Notes: generated by a model not told the origin, from the sequence alone. A stretch of 64,000 nt of DNA from an uncultured Bacteroides sp. (GCA_949288715.1 CASELH010000003.1:1-64000), one strand, 5' to 3'; counted from the stretch's first letter, positions 29,761 through 38,572 are shown. Numbers and translations: made by a program.

Positions 29761-29828
29761 CATGAAGAAAATTACACGCATGGCTGCAAATCCATGTTTT
29801 TAAAGAGAAGATTTCCCGTACCCCATAC

Positions 29829-29861
29829 ACAAAGCCATTCCGGTCTCAAGCATGGGGTACA
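29829..29861 (-). terminator. Hairpin after the susD-like gene
   Basis: GTACCCCAT (29829-29837) and ATGGGGTAC (29853-29861) form a perfect 9-bp stem with a 15-nt loop, 19 bp after the susD stop. The following minus-strand bases are moderately T-rich (TCTTCTCTTT). It could be a partial terminator that lowers expression of the enzymes relative to SusCD, a common PUL arrangement. Confidence 0.5.
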
Positions 29862-29879
29862 GGATATCCCGAAAACAAA

Positions 29880-31364
29880 TCAATTATTCAGGTTCGGATT
29901 CAACAGGCCGTCATGCTGGGGAATCGGGAAAAGGTAAACATCCTCCGTAATGGCATTGAGCGGCGGATTGTCTGCCGGATCTCTCTTGGCCACAACGTCG
30001 GCCAGCATCTCCAGACGCACAAGGTCGAACCAGCGGACACGTTCGCCACACAATTCCCAGGCACGCTCGTCCACACACTTGTTGGCAAAGTCCTCAGCCG
30101 ACAGGCCGCTGTAAGTGGGCAGCCCCGCACGTGTGCGGATGGTGTTCAAGCATTCGTAAGCCAACGCGTCCACACCTTCGCCCGAACGGGCCTTGGCCTC
30201 GGCGTATGTCAACGCGGTCTGGGTAAAGCGCAGCATGCGCATGGGGATATTCGATTCCGAATTAAAAAAGTTGGCAGATGCCGGGTCCTGCATCAGCTTC
30301 CGGTAATACGGGCGCGGATTGGCCAGTTGCTGCCAGGTGTAATGCGTACCGTCCTGCGAGGTAAACTCAAGAGCAAACGTAGCATCCTTACGGGGGCCTT
30401 CGGGGAACTCATTGTAGAACGTCATTTCAGCAAACACCACATCCCAACCGCCAATTTCGCCGGGATAAGCCCAGTAAGCATACATGGCGTTGCCGTGGCC
30501 GGTGGAACGATTGCAAGGGATGACCCAGATGTCTTCTTTGTTGATGATATTGGGGTCGGACTCGTCATTGCCGTACAGCACGTCATACGAATCTTCAAAA
30601 TCGAAGCCATACAGAGCACGATTGTCCAGCACCTGCTTGGCGGTGGAAGCGGCCAGCGAATATTTATCGGTTTCCTTCAAGGGCCAACCGGCTTCGGCCA
30701 GATATACCTCGGCCAGCAGAGCCAAAGCCGTGCCTTTGTTGGGACGGCCGTCCTCACCGTTCCGGCGTGCATCGGGAAGAACGTTGATAGCGTCGGTCAG
30801 GTCCTGCTCAATCCGGTCGTAGATGTCTCTTATTGAAACTTTCTCCATGGAGACATTTTCTTCGTTATACGCCGAGGTCAAAACCAAGGGCACTTCGCCG
30901 TGCATTCTCACCAGCCAGAAATAGCTTGCGGCACGGATAAACCGGGCCTCAGCAGCAATCTGCTCAATCACGTCCGGGTCACCGCTGCACGACTGATATT
31001 TCTCAAGCACATTGTTGGCCCCCTGGATGGCCTTGTAACAGCCTTGGAAAACGGAAGGAATACTCGTATTCGTATCCTTCACATCAAAACGGTCAAATTC
31101 CTGGGTGTTACCCGTGCCCGGAGGGCAAGTCAGGTCGTCGCCGCCCAGAGTCGTCTCGGTAGCCCAGCCGTTAGTAAAGCCGTAAGCCCACGTAGAACTC
31201 CAGCCGGTGTAGGCACCCGTCAATGCCGATTCCAGTCCGTTCTGTTCGGCCAATACATTATCAAACACTTTGCCTCGGGTATCTTCTTCCAAGAAGTCGG
31301 AACAAGCTGTCTGTCCGAATAGTACCAAGGCTGCACATGTATATATTGCAAAATTCTTTTTCAT
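29880..31364 (-). CDS. SusD/RagB family glycan-binding lipoprotein
   Basis: Outer-membrane surface lipoprotein of 494 aa that caps the SusC transporter and binds the glycan. Lipobox at FGQTACS (Cys21). The SusD core is clear: helical TPR regions with EIAAEARFIRAASYFWLVRM-like text (EARFIRAASYFWLVRMHGEV), NKGTALALLAEVYLAEAGWP, and the C-terminal ECLNTIRTRAGLPTYSGL plus ERAWELCGERVRWFDLVRLE. It lies 50 bp after its SusC partner. Confidence 0.95.
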   Translation of the reverse strand: MKKNFAIYTCAALVLFGQTACSDFLEEDTRGKVFDNVLAEQNGLESALTGAYTGWSSTWAYGFTNGWATETTLGGDDLTCPPGTGNTQEFDRFDVKDTNTSIPSVFQGCYKAIQGANNVLEKYQSCSGDPDVIEQIAAEARFIRAASYFWLVRMHGEVPLVLTSAYNEENVSMEKVSIRDIYDRIEQDLTDAINVLPDARRNGEDGRPNKGTALALLAEVYLAEAGWPLKETDKYSLAASTAKQVLDNRALYGFDFEDSYDVLYGNDESDPNIINKEDIWVIPCNRSTGHGNAMYAYWAYPGEIGGWDVVFAEMTFYNEFPEGPRKDATFALEFTSQDGTHYTWQQLANPRPYYRKLMQDPASANFFNSESNIPMRMLRFTQTALTYAEAKARSGEGVDALAYECLNTIRTRAGLPTYSGLSAEDFANKCVDERAWELCGERVRWFDLVRLEMLADVVAKRDPADNPPLNAITEDVYLFPIPQHDGLLNPNLNN

Positions 31365-31414
31365 GACATCGTTAATTTAAAATGGTTCATTCAATAATAG
31401 GCATCTCCTTGTCA

Positions 31415-34400
31415 TCAGAAAGTGATATTAAGCCCGATGGTGTACGTCTTGGAGTTGGGGTAAGCACCATAATCGATGCCCTGCTGAACATCGGAAGTGC
31501 TGCCGCCCACGTTGCTCGACTCGGGGTCGATTCCCTTATACTTGGTGATGGTGAACAAGTTGGTGGCACTTACGGACACCCTGAAGTCTGCCAAGTTCTT
31601 TACCTTGAAGTCGTAACTCAGGCTCAGATTCTTCAAACGCAAGTAGTTGGCATTTTCCAAAAACATGGTAGACTGCGGTTCCCACTTGCTGCTGGCACTC
31701 CATGCCGGTAGCCAGGCATTTTCATTTCCGGGCTGGTAGCGGTCTTTGATTTCGGCCAGAGTGGCATAGCGGGCATCGCGGTCGCCCATCAAGTGCAAGG
31801 CCCGCGTAAAGTTCAGCTTGTCGGCACCGAACGAACCTTGGAAGAAAGCATTCAGCGTAAAGCCCTTGTAAGTCACCGTGTTGTTCCAACCCAGCGAGTA
31901 CTTCGGCATACCGCAACCGATGATCTGGTAATCGGAGCCGTCTATCGAATGGTTTCCATCCAAGTCTTCATAACGGGCATCACCCGGCTTGCAACCAAAC
32001 AAGGCAGCTTCCTCAGCCTGGTCTTCACGCCACGGCCCTAAGTACTTCAAGCCCCACAAAGAGCCCAAGGACTCTCCCTCTTGGTAAACAAATACCGGCT
32101 GGCCGTTCAGACCGGTCACATCAGTGTAGTCAAAGATGCGGGTTTCGTCGCCCAAGTTGGTCACCTTGTTTTTCACCGACGAGAAGTTGAACGTGCTTTC
32201 CCAACCCCAGTCTTTGGTGGAAATGATGTTGGCCGTGATGTTGAATTCGATACCCTTATTCTCAATATCGCCCACGTTGGAAACGATGCTGCCGCCACCC
32301 AAGAAATAGGGCACCGATTTGTTCAGCAGCAAGTCACTCGTATGCTTCTGGAAGTAGTCAAACTCAATGTTCAGACGGTTGTTGAAGAAACCCATCTCGA
32401 TACCTAGATCCAACTGCTTGGTGGTCTCCCACTTCAGGTCCGTGTTGCCTGGATTACCCATGCGGATGCCGTTGGTACGGGAAGCCGTGGTGAAGGGGAA
32501 GTTGATGTCGTCATAAGTGGCCAACGTGGCGTAAGACGAAATGGCCTGGCTACCGGTCAGACCCCAGCTGGCACGCAGTTTCAGTTTGTCGAACACGTTC
32601 AAGTTCTGCATGAACTCCTCATTGCCCAAGTTCCAGGCCACGGCGAATGCGGGGAACGTACTGAAGCGGTTGCCTTTAGCAAACTTGGAAGAACCGTCGC
32701 GGCGTACCGACACAGAGAACAGGTACTTGTCCATCAACGTGTAGTTCACACGACCCAGATAAGACAACAAGGCCCACATGGAGTAGTCCGAACCAACAGA
32801 GTTAGATGCGGCCTGTGCCAGATTGTCGTACTTCAAATCGGGGAACTTCAGACTGGATGCGCTGCCGTTCAACGATTCCCACTGATACTTCTGCGTTTCC
32901 AAGGCTACCACGGCATTGATGTGGTGGATTTCTTTAAAAGTGCGGTCGTAGGACAGCTGAGTGGTGGTTTGCAGCGTCACAGCCTGATTGTTGGTCTTCG
33001 AAGCACTCGGCGTGTTGTTGGAAGCATAGTTGCCGCTCCAAGTCTTGTTGTTGTAGAATCCCAAGTCGGCAGCCGCCTGGAAGTCAAGGCTCAGACCGTC
33101 GATAATCTCATAACGGGCACCTGCCATCACATTGACAAACGTGCGCGAACGCAGGTTTTCCGTGTCATAAAGCAAAGCCAAAGGATTGGTCTTGATAGAA
33201 CCGGTAGGGTCGGACATCGTATAGCCGCCATTGCCGTCATACGGGTTGGTTGTCGGGGCCCAAGCCAGCGCCTGTACCACCGGGTTGCCGGTACCGGTAC
33301 GCGTCTGGTTGTTGCGGCCGTCGCTGTATGTGCCGTTGGCATTGAAGCGGAACGACAACCTCTTGTTGACCTGCGTATTGACGTTGGCGCGGATGGTGTA
33401 ACGCTTGAAGCCCGACTCGCGCACAATACCTTCCATATTCAGGAAGTTTCCGGACACACGGTACTGCGTCTTTTCCGAACCGCCTGAGATGCTCAGCTGA
33501 TGTTGGTTGGAAACAGCAGTGCGGAACACTGCGTCGTTGTAATCGAAACCGCCGGTGCGGTAGTACTCGTCGATCTGATCCTGTGCAAACTTCAGGTTTG
33601 TGATGCCCATGGCTATGTCATGTTCATTGGCAATCGTGGCAAAATCACCGGCACTCAACATGTCGTACTTCTTGATCTGATTGGAAATCGATACGCTACC
33701 TTGGTAGCTGACAGTTACCTTGCCGTCCTTGTTGCCTCCCTTGGTAGTGACCAGAACAACGCCGTTGGCACCACGCGAACCGTAGATGGCCGTAGAGGAG
33801 GCGTCCTTCAGCACTTCGATGGACTGGATGTCATTAGGATTCAGCAGGTTGAAGTCGGCTCCCACAAAACCGTCGATCACGAACAACGGACTGTTGTCGC
33901 CCAGCACGGAGTTGGCACCACGGATACGAATGCGCACATCACCACCGGGGGCACCTACCGTATTCGAAATCTGAATGCCAGCTGCACGGCCTTGCAGGGC
34001 CTCGTCAATACGGGTCACATTCTGGTTTGCGTATGAATCGTTGCTCACCGAAGACAAAGAACCCGTCAAGTCGCTCTTGCGGGCCGTACCATAACCAATG
34101 ACCACCACTTCGTCCAACGTTTCGTTGTCCTCTGCCAACGAGACGTTCAATACCGTCTGCCCGTTTACGGGCACATCTTGCGTCACAAAACCGATGTAAG
34201 AAATGGTAAGCACCGCATCGGAAGGAACCGAAAGGCTGAAGTTACCATCGATGTCGGTAATGGTTCCCACACTCGTGTTACCTTTCAACACGACATTCAC
34301 ACCCGGCAAGGGACTGTTGTCCGTCCCGCTCGCCACTGTACCTTTTACCTGTATGTTCTGCGCATACACGGAAGCTAAGGTCAAGCCCAACATAAACAAA

Positions 34401-34420
34401 ACCGATAAAAGCTTTTTCAT
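31415..34420 (-). CDS. SusC/RagA family TonB-dependent outer-membrane transporter
   Basis: TonB-dependent importer, 1001 aa. Signal peptide (LFMLGLTLASVYAQ), a carboxypeptidase-like regulatory domain (about 23-110, GTVASGTDNSPLPGVNVVLK), the SusC motif LDEVVVIGYGTARKSDLTGS, the plug domain (about 115-230, with NSPLFVIDGFVGADF and TAIYGSRGANGVVLVTTKGG), then a 22-strand barrel ending in an aromatic strand (YTIGLNITF). First gene of PUL-1, with a good promoter upstream. No anti-sigma, ECF or HTCS regulator is adjacent. Confidence 0.96.
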   Translation of the reverse strand: MKKLLSVLFMLGLTLASVYAQNIQVKGTVASGTDNSPLPGVNVVLKGNTSVGTITDIDGNFSLSVPSDAVLTISYIGFVTQDVPVNGQTVLNVSLAEDNETLDEVVVIGYGTARKSDLTGSLSSVSNDSYANQNVTRIDEALQGRAAGIQISNTVGAPGGDVRIRIRGANSVLGDNSPLFVIDGFVGADFNLLNPNDIQSIEVLKDASSTAIYGSRGANGVVLVTTKGGNKDGKVTVSYQGSVSISNQIKKYDMLSAGDFATIANEHDIAMGITNLKFAQDQIDEYYRTGGFDYNDAVFRTAVSNQHQLSISGGSEKTQYRVSGNFLNMEGIVRESGFKRYTIRANVNTQVNKRLSFRFNANGTYSDGRNNQTRTGTGNPVVQALAWAPTTNPYDGNGGYTMSDPTGSIKTNPLALLYDTENLRSRTFVNVMAGARYEIIDGLSLDFQAAADLGFYNNKTWSGNYASNNTPSASKTNNQAVTLQTTTQLSYDRTFKEIHHINAVVALETQKYQWESLNGSASSLKFPDLKYDNLAQAASNSVGSDYSMWALLSYLGRVNYTLMDKYLFSVSVRRDGSSKFAKGNRFSTFPAFAVAWNLGNEEFMQNLNVFDKLKLRASWGLTGSQAISSYATLATYDDINFPFTTASRTNGIRMGNPGNTDLKWETTKQLDLGIEMGFFNNRLNIEFDYFQKHTSDLLLNKSVPYFLGGGSIVSNVGDIENKGIEFNITANIISTKDWGWESTFNFSSVKNKVTNLGDETRIFDYTDVTGLNGQPVFVYQEGESLGSLWGLKYLGPWREDQAEEAALFGCKPGDARYEDLDGNHSIDGSDYQIIGCGMPKYSLGWNNTVTYKGFTLNAFFQGSFGADKLNFTRALHLMGDRDARYATLAEIKDRYQPGNENAWLPAWSASSKWEPQSTMFLENANYLRLKNLSLSYDFKVKNLADFRVSVSATNLFTITKYKGIDPESSNVGGSTSDVQQGIDYGAYPNSKTYTIGLNITF

Positions 34421-34489
34421 GTGTCAGAATTTGATTGTGTTTGGTTTAATTAAGATTAACTATTCTCGTGTTCCAGTATTAGAACTCTG

Positions 34490-34520
34490 CAAATATATAT
34501 CACAATATAACAAAATCAAA
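34490..34520 (-). promoter_or_regulatory. Promoter of PUL-1 (susC)
   Basis: Minus strand: TTTG at 34517-34520, 19 bp, then TATATTTG at 34490-34497. Both elements and spacing match the Bacteroides consensus. The leader to the susC ATG at 34420 is about 65 nt. This is the best promoter match in the window. Confidence 0.82.
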
Positions 34521-34625
34521 GGAATATTCAATTAAAAAAACTTATTGTTTGATTTTCAGCAGAATTTCATCCGCCATTCACAGATGAGGCTTGTCCTCCT
34601 AACTTTTTTACGCCTCCCGGGAACT

Positions 34626-34639
34626 GGCAAATATTTGCC
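34626..34639. repeat. Perfect 14-bp palindrome
   Basis: GGCAAATATTTGCC is fully self-complementary and lies in the susC/GNAT divergent region, about 106 bp upstream of the susC -33 element. It could be an operator, but only one copy was seen. Confidence 0.4.
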
Positions 34640-34713
34640 TGACTACGAATTCGAAAAGGAACCGGACACTACTTTACGGAAAACGACCTTCCCTATACCT
34701 TATCCGATATTTT

Positions 34714-34791
34714 TCCTTTCCATAGCAAAAAACGACAAAAGGAGCAGATAAGGACCGGGTAAGGAGAAGGTAAGGAGCGGGTAGGTATAAG
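34714..34791 (-). repeat. 11-bp array with terminal hairpin, copy C
   Basis: On the plus strand, units begin ATAAGG (34748), GTAAGG (34759), GTAAGG (34770) and GTAGGT (34781), exactly 11 bp apart. The arm TCCTTT (34714-34719) pairs with AAAGGA (34738-34743), and TCCATAGC (34719-34726), the complement of GCTATGGA, sits at the loop edge. The orientation is opposite to copy A. Confidence 0.78.
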
Positions 34792-34907
34792 ATTTGCAAT
34801 GATTCTTTACCAATAGGAGCGACGGCGTTCCGACAAACAGCGCCCGAAAGGCGAATGAGAAAAAGACCAGAAGATAACAATACTGCCACGCTGACGGAAA
34901 AAAGCAC

Positions 34908-34915
34908 TACCTTTG
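34908..34915 (+). promoter_or_regulatory. -7 element for the GNAT gene
   Basis: TACCTTTG, an exact TAnnTTTG match, 50 bp before the ATG at 34966. It lies inside the longer frame opening at 34855, which supports the shorter start. Confidence 0.6.
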
Positions 34916-34965
34916 CACGGCGAAACAACAGGACAGCCATCGATAATAAAACGGCAAATACACTT

Positions 34966-35457
34966 ATGATTAGCATCCGCAAAGCCCAAGCAGAAGATTT
35001 GGGCACCTTAATGGACATCTTTGAACAAGGGAAACGCATCATGCGGGAGAACGGCAACCTGCGGCAATGGACCGGCGGATATCCCCAAGCCTCCACCGTA
35101 CTGAACGACATTGCCAACGGGAATTGCTACGTCTGCCAAGGCGGGCAGGGCGAAGCGGTAGGCACCTTTGCCTTCATCCCGGGCAAGGAGCCTACCTATA
35201 CACACATCTATCAAGGGAAATGGCTGGACGACACCCGCCCCTATGCCACCCTGCACCGCCTGACAAGCACCATGGACAGCCACGGGGTAGCGGCCGCCTG
35301 CCTGGACTGGTGCTACCGCCAGATACCGAACTTGCGGGCAGATACGCACCGCGACAACCACATTCTGCAGCACATCTTGCAGAAGCACGGATTCCATTAT
35401 TGTGGCATCATCTACCTGGCCAATGGGGACGAGAGGCTGGCTTACCAGAAACTGTGA
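34966..35457 (+). CDS. GNAT family N-acetyltransferase
   Basis: A 163-aa cytoplasmic protein with the GNAT fold: MISIRKAQAEDLGTLMDIFE at the start, a central strand GEAVGTFAFIPG, and C-terminal IPNLRADTHRDNHILQHILQ followed by KHGFHYCGIIYL, the usual acetyl-CoA-binding and final-strand region (the NxxmQ-like segment is DNHILQ). The acceptor substrate is unknown. The start at 34966 is chosen because the promoter lies just before it. Convergent with the helicase gene. Confidence 0.85.
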   Translation: MISIRKAQAEDLGTLMDIFEQGKRIMRENGNLRQWTGGYPQASTVLNDIANGNCYVCQGGQGEAVGTFAFIPGKEPTYTHIYQGKWLDDTRPYATLHRLTSTMDSHGVAAACLDWCYRQIPNLRADTHRDNHILQHILQKHGFHYCGIIYLANGDERLAYQKL

Positions 35458-35468
35458 ACGCGGTACCG

Positions 35469-35504
35469 ACCTCCCCCAAGGCGCTTAGGCCTGCCCGGGG
35501 AGGT
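35469..35504. terminator. Possible bidirectional terminator, GNAT/helicase
   Basis: ACCTCCCC (35469-35476) and GGGGAGGT (35497-35504) form an 8-bp GC-rich stem that overlaps the last codons of the helicase gene, 12 bp past the GNAT stop. No long T-run follows, so confidence is low. Confidence 0.35.
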
Positions 35505-37920
35505 ACTTGCGGCGCAATTCATCTACCGGCGTGCCGGTGAAGTAGTCTTCCACAAAGTCCCAACGCCGGGCATCATCCAGCTTATCCGTGCCAAAAAACA
35601 GGGTGAACAGCTCTATCTGCTCCTGGAAAATGCGCTCGTTGGCATCCAGGATGAGGTTGCGGTAGGTGCCCGAGGACGCCAGGCTGCACAGCTGTTCGGG
35701 GTCGTTGAAGCGCACTGCCACACACGGACTGCCGCCACCCTCTACGCTGAACGACAGACAATCGAGCATGGAGAGCAGGTTGAGCAGCATGTTCAAGTCG
35801 GAGAACGGGGTGCAGTAGAACGTCAGGCGATCGCCCGCATGGCCTACGATGCGCTGGACAAACATCTTCTGGTAGCGCGACAACAATAGGTCGAAGCCAC
35901 GGGTCACGGTAAACGACAATTCGTTTGACTCCTTCTTCTTGGCGCTGCTGATGTAGCTCACGCTCCGCCCCTCTTCGGTGCGCGACTCCAGCAAGGAGCC
36001 GATGAAACGCTTGGCCGACCGCACATCCAGATGGTGCTCGGTGAAGACGGCGCGCAGCTCTTCTTCATCAAAGTGCCCTTTGCTTTTCAGCAAAGCCGTC
36101 TTCATAAGCAGCGTAAGGCTCTTGAAGAGGGCATCCAGCTTGGTGCGTATGGTCGAGGCATCTTCTTTCAGCAGCACATCGTGCTTGCCCACAAGGACAG
36201 CACGCGAGCCTTCGTGCAACGTTCCGTTGTTCAACTTCTGCTTGAATTCTTTGTATCCCAACTCGGGGAAGCGCTCCTCCCACAGGGCTTCGAGGCGCGC
36301 CCGGTACACGCCCTCCTCTACCTTAGTCAGATAGGCAGCATATTCGCGGGCAAAGGCATCGCCGGTCTTGTCCTGCACATAGCCGTCGGTAAGCAGATTG
36401 CGGGGGCTGACGTCTATCAAGGGCTTGCCAAAACGTTGCGCCAAGTCATCCTCCAGCCACAGCAAGGCGGTCTTTATCAGTTGCCCCAACTCGGCTTCAT
36501 ACTCCAGCTTGTTCTTAGAGCGGGGCAGCTTCACCACAAACTCAAAATCGGATAGCGACACCTGCATTTCCGGCTTTCCGCCCTTCATGTGGTACACCTC
36601 AACCAGCTTCTTCAAGATTAAGTCCAGCTGCTCTTGGCTGATGTTCCCCGTCTGATGCAGGCGCTTCATGTAGTAGAAATCGCGTTCATGGAAGTCTGTG
36701 GCCGAGATGCCGTGTATGCCGTTGTCGCGGGCGGCGCGTCCTATCTCCTGTATGTAGTCCACAAACGTGCTGGAGGGCGCCACATGATACACGCGGTCAA
36801 TGTCGCTGATGTCCACCCCCATGCCGAAAGCCTTGGTGGCCACAATGAGCCGCTTCTCGCCCTCTTTGAATGAGCGCACTATCTCGGCCTTCTGCTCTTT
36901 ATCTTTTTTCCCGTAATAGGAGGCTACCCAATGCCGGTCGGCAGGACTAACCCATGCCTTCAGCCTCATGTCGATGCCGCCGGCAAAGGGATAATAGAGC
37001 AACGTCTTATGCCCTTCCAGGAAGTCGGCTATGCGGGCAGAGACTACGCGCTGCTTGGCCTTGTCGTAGGTTTCGCCTTCCTCTATCTGCATCTGCCTGA
37101 TGTCAAAGCCAATGTTGCGTCGCTTCACTGTGCCTACATACAGCACGCAGGGCTCCATCTGCAGCGAGCGGATAGTCTCAAACACCATGTCATTGCCGCC
37201 TTGGGGATTCCACACAGCCGTAGCCGTCAGGGCAAACAAGGGGAAGCTGTAGGCCAAAGCCTGCTTCAAGCTACTCAGATAGCGGCCCAAGAACCAATAA
37301 TCCACCCGGAACTCCTTGCCCCACGTAGTCACCGTATGGGCCTCATCCACAACGACCAGCCCAATGCGCCGGTCGCCTATGAAGTGGTGGATGTCGTAAG
37401 ACAACAGCAACTCGGGGGAGAGATAAAACAAGTCGACTTCGCCTTCGCGCACACGCCGATATGCCTCTGCTTTCTGCTCGGGCGACAAGTCGGACGAAGC
37501 GTAATCCACCCGCGCGTAGCCCAGCTCCTGCAAGCTTTCCACCTGGTCTACAATCAAGGCCTTCAGCGGCGAGACCACCAAGGTGAGCATACCGTATTGC
37601 CGCCCCAGATAGATGGCCGGCAGCTGGAAGAGCAATGACTTTCCGGAACCGGTGGGAGCGGTAAGCAATATGTTGTCGGCATCAACCTTCCCTTCGCAGG
37701 CAGCCTCCGCCTCGCGGATGACGTGCTCTATCAATTGGCCTTGCGACAGGCAAACCTTATCTTTGCCCTTGAACAGGTCGTCGTACACCTCCAGGTCGCG
37801 AAAGTCATCGTAACCATACACTTCTTTCAGCAGGCCGCGCACCTCGGCACGGCAATCCTCCGGCACACTGCGCCCGCGCAAGGCGGGCAATGGTCGGGAT
37901 GTTTTATCGGAAATCTCCAT
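35485..37920 (-). CDS. RecQ-like DEAH-box ATP-dependent DNA helicase
   Basis: An 811-aa superfamily 2 helicase. Motif I is TAPTGSGKSLLFQLPA (about 87-102), motif II VVVDEAHTVTTWG (DEAH 192-195) and motif VI YIQEIGRAARDNG, the last very close to RecQ. Motifs Ia (VVSPLKALIVDQ) and III (FALTATAVWN) are also present. After about residue 430 the protein lacks a recognisable RecQ zinc motif or HRDC domain. Instead it has about 380 residues of unassigned sequence. It is not next to nuclease or methylase genes, so repair or recombination is more likely than defence. An N-terminal region of about 55 residues precedes the helicase core. Confidence 0.85.
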   Translation of the reverse strand: MEISDKTSRPLPALRGRSVPEDCRAEVRGLLKEVYGYDDFRDLEVYDDLFKGKDKVCLSQGQLIEHVIREAEAACEGKVDADNILLTAPTGSGKSLLFQLPAIYLGRQYGMLTLVVSPLKALIVDQVESLQELGYARVDYASSDLSPEQKAEAYRRVREGEVDLFYLSPELLLSYDIHHFIGDRRIGLVVVDEAHTVTTWGKEFRVDYWFLGRYLSSLKQALAYSFPLFALTATAVWNPQGGNDMVFETIRSLQMEPCVLYVGTVKRRNIGFDIRQMQIEEGETYDKAKQRVVSARIADFLEGHKTLLYYPFAGGIDMRLKAWVSPADRHWVASYYGKKDKEQKAEIVRSFKEGEKRLIVATKAFGMGVDISDIDRVYHVAPSSTFVDYIQEIGRAARDNGIHGISATDFHERDFYYMKRLHQTGNISQEQLDLILKKLVEVYHMKGGKPEMQVSLSDFEFVVKLPRSKNKLEYEAELGQLIKTALLWLEDDLAQRFGKPLIDVSPRNLLTDGYVQDKTGDAFAREYAAYLTKVEEGVYRARLEALWEERFPELGYKEFKQKLNNGTLHEGSRAVLVGKHDVLLKEDASTIRTKLDALFKSLTLLMKTALLKSKGHFDEEELRAVFTEHHLDVRSAKRFIGSLLESRTEEGRSVSYISSAKKKESNELSFTVTRGFDLLLSRYQKMFVQRIVGHAGDRLTFYCTPFSDLNMLLNLLSMLDCLSFSVEGGGSPCVAVRFNDPEQLCSLASSGTYRNLILDANERIFQEQIELFTLFFGTDKLDDARRWDFVEDYFTGTPVDELRRKYLPGQA

Positions 37921-37955
37921 ATACTATTATTATTCAAAAAACAGATGCCTTGCTC

Positions 37956-38420
37956 TTATTGCCAGACAATGGGTATATTGTGGAATTGCAATGCCGTAAT
38001 CTTTTCATTGGAAACATCGTCCTTGGCTACTGCCTTGATGCGGCAACTCACCAGGGTGAACGAATCGGTGCGGGGAGTGACGCCCCACACCTCCAACGTC
38101 ACCTTCTTTTGCACGCCTGTAGCCACCACCAAAGAGGATTGCCCGTTGGCATAGCTCACCTGAAAGCGCGTGCCCAGGTGATTGGTGGCAAAAGTCTGGT
38201 CGCCTCCCAGCAACGTGATTTCCTGAGGGGCGAGGCGGTGAGAAATGACAATCGTGACATTCACCTTCTGCCCTGCGGCATTGCCCGTGCACGACTCCAC
38301 ATTGAAGTTAAACCCGGGAAGCCCCCCGTTGACCAGACTGCCATAAGCAGGAAGGTCGGACACCGTGCCGCACCCTGCCAGCATGAGCAGGGTAAACAGC
38401 ATGAACACCAGTTTCTTCAT
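37956..38420 (-). CDS. Hypothetical lipoprotein
   Basis: A 154-aa exported lipoprotein (MKKLVFMLFTLLMLAGCGTV). The mature part looks like one beta-sandwich: NVTIVISHRLAPQEITLLGG, LGTRFQVSYANGQ, KKVTLEVWGVTPRTDSFTLV. No family was recognised. It lies 35 bp before the helicase gene on the same strand and may be co-transcribed with it, though a functional link is not obvious. Confidence 0.8.
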   Translation of the reverse strand: MKKLVFMLFTLLMLAGCGTVSDLPAYGSLVNGGLPGFNFNVESCTGNAAGQKVNVTIVISHRLAPQEITLLGGDQTFATNHLGTRFQVSYANGQSSLVVATGVQKKVTLEVWGVTPRTDSFTLVSCRIKAVAKDDVSNEKITALQFHNIPIVWQ

Positions 38421-38528
38421 ACTATTACATTTAATGGGTTATTATCTGATGCGAAGATATAAATTTTTCGTTAATAACCAAGCCTGATGCCAGTGTTTTT
38501 TTACCGTCTCTCCCGCAAGACAAGCAAT

Positions 38529-38572
38529 AAAAAAGGACAGCAGACACATCCTTTGCTTCTGCCATCCTTTTT
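38529..38572 (-). terminator. Intrinsic terminator after the DUF2795 gene
   Basis: On the minus strand, AAAAAGGA, then GCAGA, pair with TCTGC and TCCTTTTTT around an A/G-rich loop. The outer arms are 38529-38537 and 38565-38572. It lies 49 bp after the DUF2795 stop and ends in six T residues. Confidence 0.75.

Larger units (their letters stand above)
29569..29879. other. Intergenic region between susD-like and DUF5107 genes
   Basis: A 311-bp stretch. It holds a stem of GTACCCCAT (29829-29837) and ATGGGGTAC (29853-29861) downstream of susD, and a plus-strand TAATTTTG (29753-29760) followed by a 13-codon reading frame (29762-29803). No minus-strand -7 match for the DUF5107 gene was found. Confidence 0.6.
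34421..34965. other. Divergent intergenic region between susC and the GNAT gene
   Basis: A 545-bp stretch with the susC promoter (34490-34520), a 14-bp perfect palindrome GGCAAATATTTGCC (34626-34639), repeat element copy C (34714-34791) and the GNAT promoter (34908-34915). No supportable gene. Confidence 0.75.

Noticed and set aside
35485-37920. Defence island around the RecQ-like helicase
   Set aside because: The neighbours are a GNAT, a lipoprotein and a cobalamin gene. No nuclease, methylase, integrase or other defence gene was found.
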